Notes under the pieces: model-generated | What the model was told of the DNA's origin: nothing | What the model saw: only the letters and a program-made list of their open reading frames with translations | Database searches by the model: none | From: Trueperella pecoris | GTDB lineage: Bacteria > Actinomycetota > Actinomycetes > Actinomycetales > Actinomycetaceae | Assembly: GCF_014926385.1 (NCBI RefSeq) | Contig: NZ_CP053291.1 | Coordinates: 1,364,001-1,428,000, forward strand | Direction: 5' to 3' | DNA length: 64,000 nucleotides | Program-made: the position numbers and the translations under genes | Part shown: one piece after another, positions 63,113-64,000 of the stretch | How the letters are laid out: each line of letters starts with the position of its first letter | How positions within the stretch are numbered: position 1 is the stretch's first letter

Positions 63113-63264
63113 GTCCATCCTTACATGTGACGTCTGAACTGATCACTATTATTCCGGAAACCCCCGCGATACCAACGGCCCTAGGGCCCCATTTGCTCCA
63201 GCGTGAGCAAGACAACGAAGAAAATTCCCGCCGTCCCCTCACGAGAGCACGGCAAGGACAGGCC

Positions 63265-64000
63265 CTAGTTCACCTTTCGCGCCGCGCCAGTCGAGGCCGA
63301 GGTCGCCATCGACGCATACGCCTGCAACGCTTTCGATACCTTCCGGTCACGATTCGCGGTCCACGGAGCCTCCCCCTTGGCCGCGCGTCGCCGTGCGATC
63401 TCCTCGTCCGGAACGTCGAGCTTGAGTAGCCGACTGGGGACGTCGATGATAATGCGGTCGTATTCCTCGATCAGACCGATCGTCCCGCCCGAGGCAGCCT
63501 CCGGCGATATGTGCCCAATCGACAGGCCCGACGTTCCGCCCGAGAACCGCCCGTCGGTGATCAGCGCACACGTCTTGCCCAGGCCCAGCCCCTTGAGAAA
63601 GGACGTCGGATACAACATTTCCTGCATGCCCGGACCGCCCTTGGGGCCCTCGTAGCGGATTACGACGACGTCGCCCTCCTTCACCTGCTTGGACAAGATC
63701 AGCTCAATCGCGGCGTCCTGCGATTCGACCACCCTCGCTGGCCCCTCGAAGTGGAAAAGCGATTCGTCGATACCGGCCGTCTTAATGACGGCCCCGTCCT
63801 CGGCCAGATTGCCATACAGCACGCACAGGCCGCCGTCGGCCGTGTAGGCGTGCTCAACGTCCCGAATGCAGCCAGCCGCCGCATCGTCGTCGATCGATTC
63901 GTAGCGCTTATCCTGCGAAAATGCCTGCGTCGTGCGAACCCCGCCCGGCGCAACCGTGTAAAGATCGCGGGCGGCCGCGCTGGCCCTTCCCCCGCGCACG
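63265..64000 (-). CDS. ilvD: Dihydroxy-acid dehydratase, C-terminal part (cut by window edge)
   Basis: Iron-sulfur dehydratase, third common step of Ile and Val synthesis. About 244 C-terminal residues are visible. They include [22 protein letters not shown], the family signature [55 protein letters not shown], and [22 protein letters not shown]. The N-terminus with the cluster cysteines lies beyond base 64000. It reads toward the carrier and ilvBNC, consistent with a regional ilv cluster, but a gap of about 150 bases separates it from the carrier gene. Confidence 0.96.
   Translation of the reverse strand, partial: VRGGRASAAARDLYTVAPGGVRTTQAFSQDKRYESIDDDAAAGCIRDVEHAYTADGGLCVLYGNLAEDGAVIKTAGIDESLFHFEGPARVVESQDAAIELILSKQVKEGDVVVIRYEGPKGGPGMQEMLYPTSFLKGLGLGKTCALITDGRFSGGTSGLSIGHISPEAASGGTIGLIEEYDRIIIDVPSRLLKLDVPDEEIARRRAAKGEAPWTANRDRKVSKALQAYASMATSASTGAARKVN

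Overview
The window is chromosomal DNA from a high-GC Gram-positive bacterium, most likely a facultatively fermentative actinomycete of the Actinomycetaceae type (Trueperella, Arcanobacterium or Schaalia relatives). The grounds are a mycobacterial-type RpiB, a remnant of a mycothiol-linked Rv2466c-family protein, a DUF3516 helicase, several apparently leaderless genes (a TANNNT box 6-7 bases before the start codon), sortase substrates with LANTG/LAHTG signals, and a pyruvate formate-lyase operon. The genus is inferred, not proven.

Layout. 1-7.6 kb: 5' end of tig, an aldo/keto reductase, tRNA-Pro and tRNA-Gly, a frameshifted metallo-hydrolase, a YbjQ protein, a pyrimidine-dimer glycosylase followed directly by the C-terminal stump of a wall-anchored protein, a lipoprotein, and a large MaoC fusion protein of unknown role. 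7.6-28.3 kb: mostly housekeeping genes. These are rpmF, yigZ, the cysK-cysE pair behind a Cys-rich leader peptide, rpiB, pepO, a DUF808 protein, a broken DsbA-like gene, pepN, a Tag-like glycosylase, a PTS EIIB-like protein without its cysteine, malQ, tesB, ettA, an ssb paralogue, two dynamin-like GTPases, tRNA-Arg and orn. 28.3-30 kb: a second copy of a palindromic element first seen near 1.6 kb, tRNA-His, an ATP-grasp gene and tRNA-Lys.

30-42.4 kb is a surface-polysaccharide locus next to tRNA-Lys. It holds two flippases, four glycosyltransferases, two large multi-pass membrane proteins, a DUF2304 protein, and a phosphocholine cassette (LicD plus a LicC-LicA fusion). 42.5-49.7 kb: a small membrane protein and a DUF3516 helicase, yggS, and an anaerobic operon in which pyruvate formate-lyase is split into a 696-residue core and a separate 82-residue glycyl-radical subunit, followed by pflA. 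49.9-64 kb: branched-chain amino-acid synthesis (ilvE, leuB, ilvBNC behind an Ile/Leu/Val leader peptide and terminator, and part of ilvD). It is interleaved with aspA, an AspT/YidE-type carrier, and two paralogous alanine-rich coiled-coil surface proteins, one with 126-bp tandem repeats.

How it fits together: the organism probably ferments sugars through PFL, may exchange and deaminate aspartate, and makes its own cysteine and branched-chain amino acids under leader-peptide control. It decorates its surface with a polysaccharide that probably carries phosphocholine, and with sortase-anchored coiled-coil proteins.
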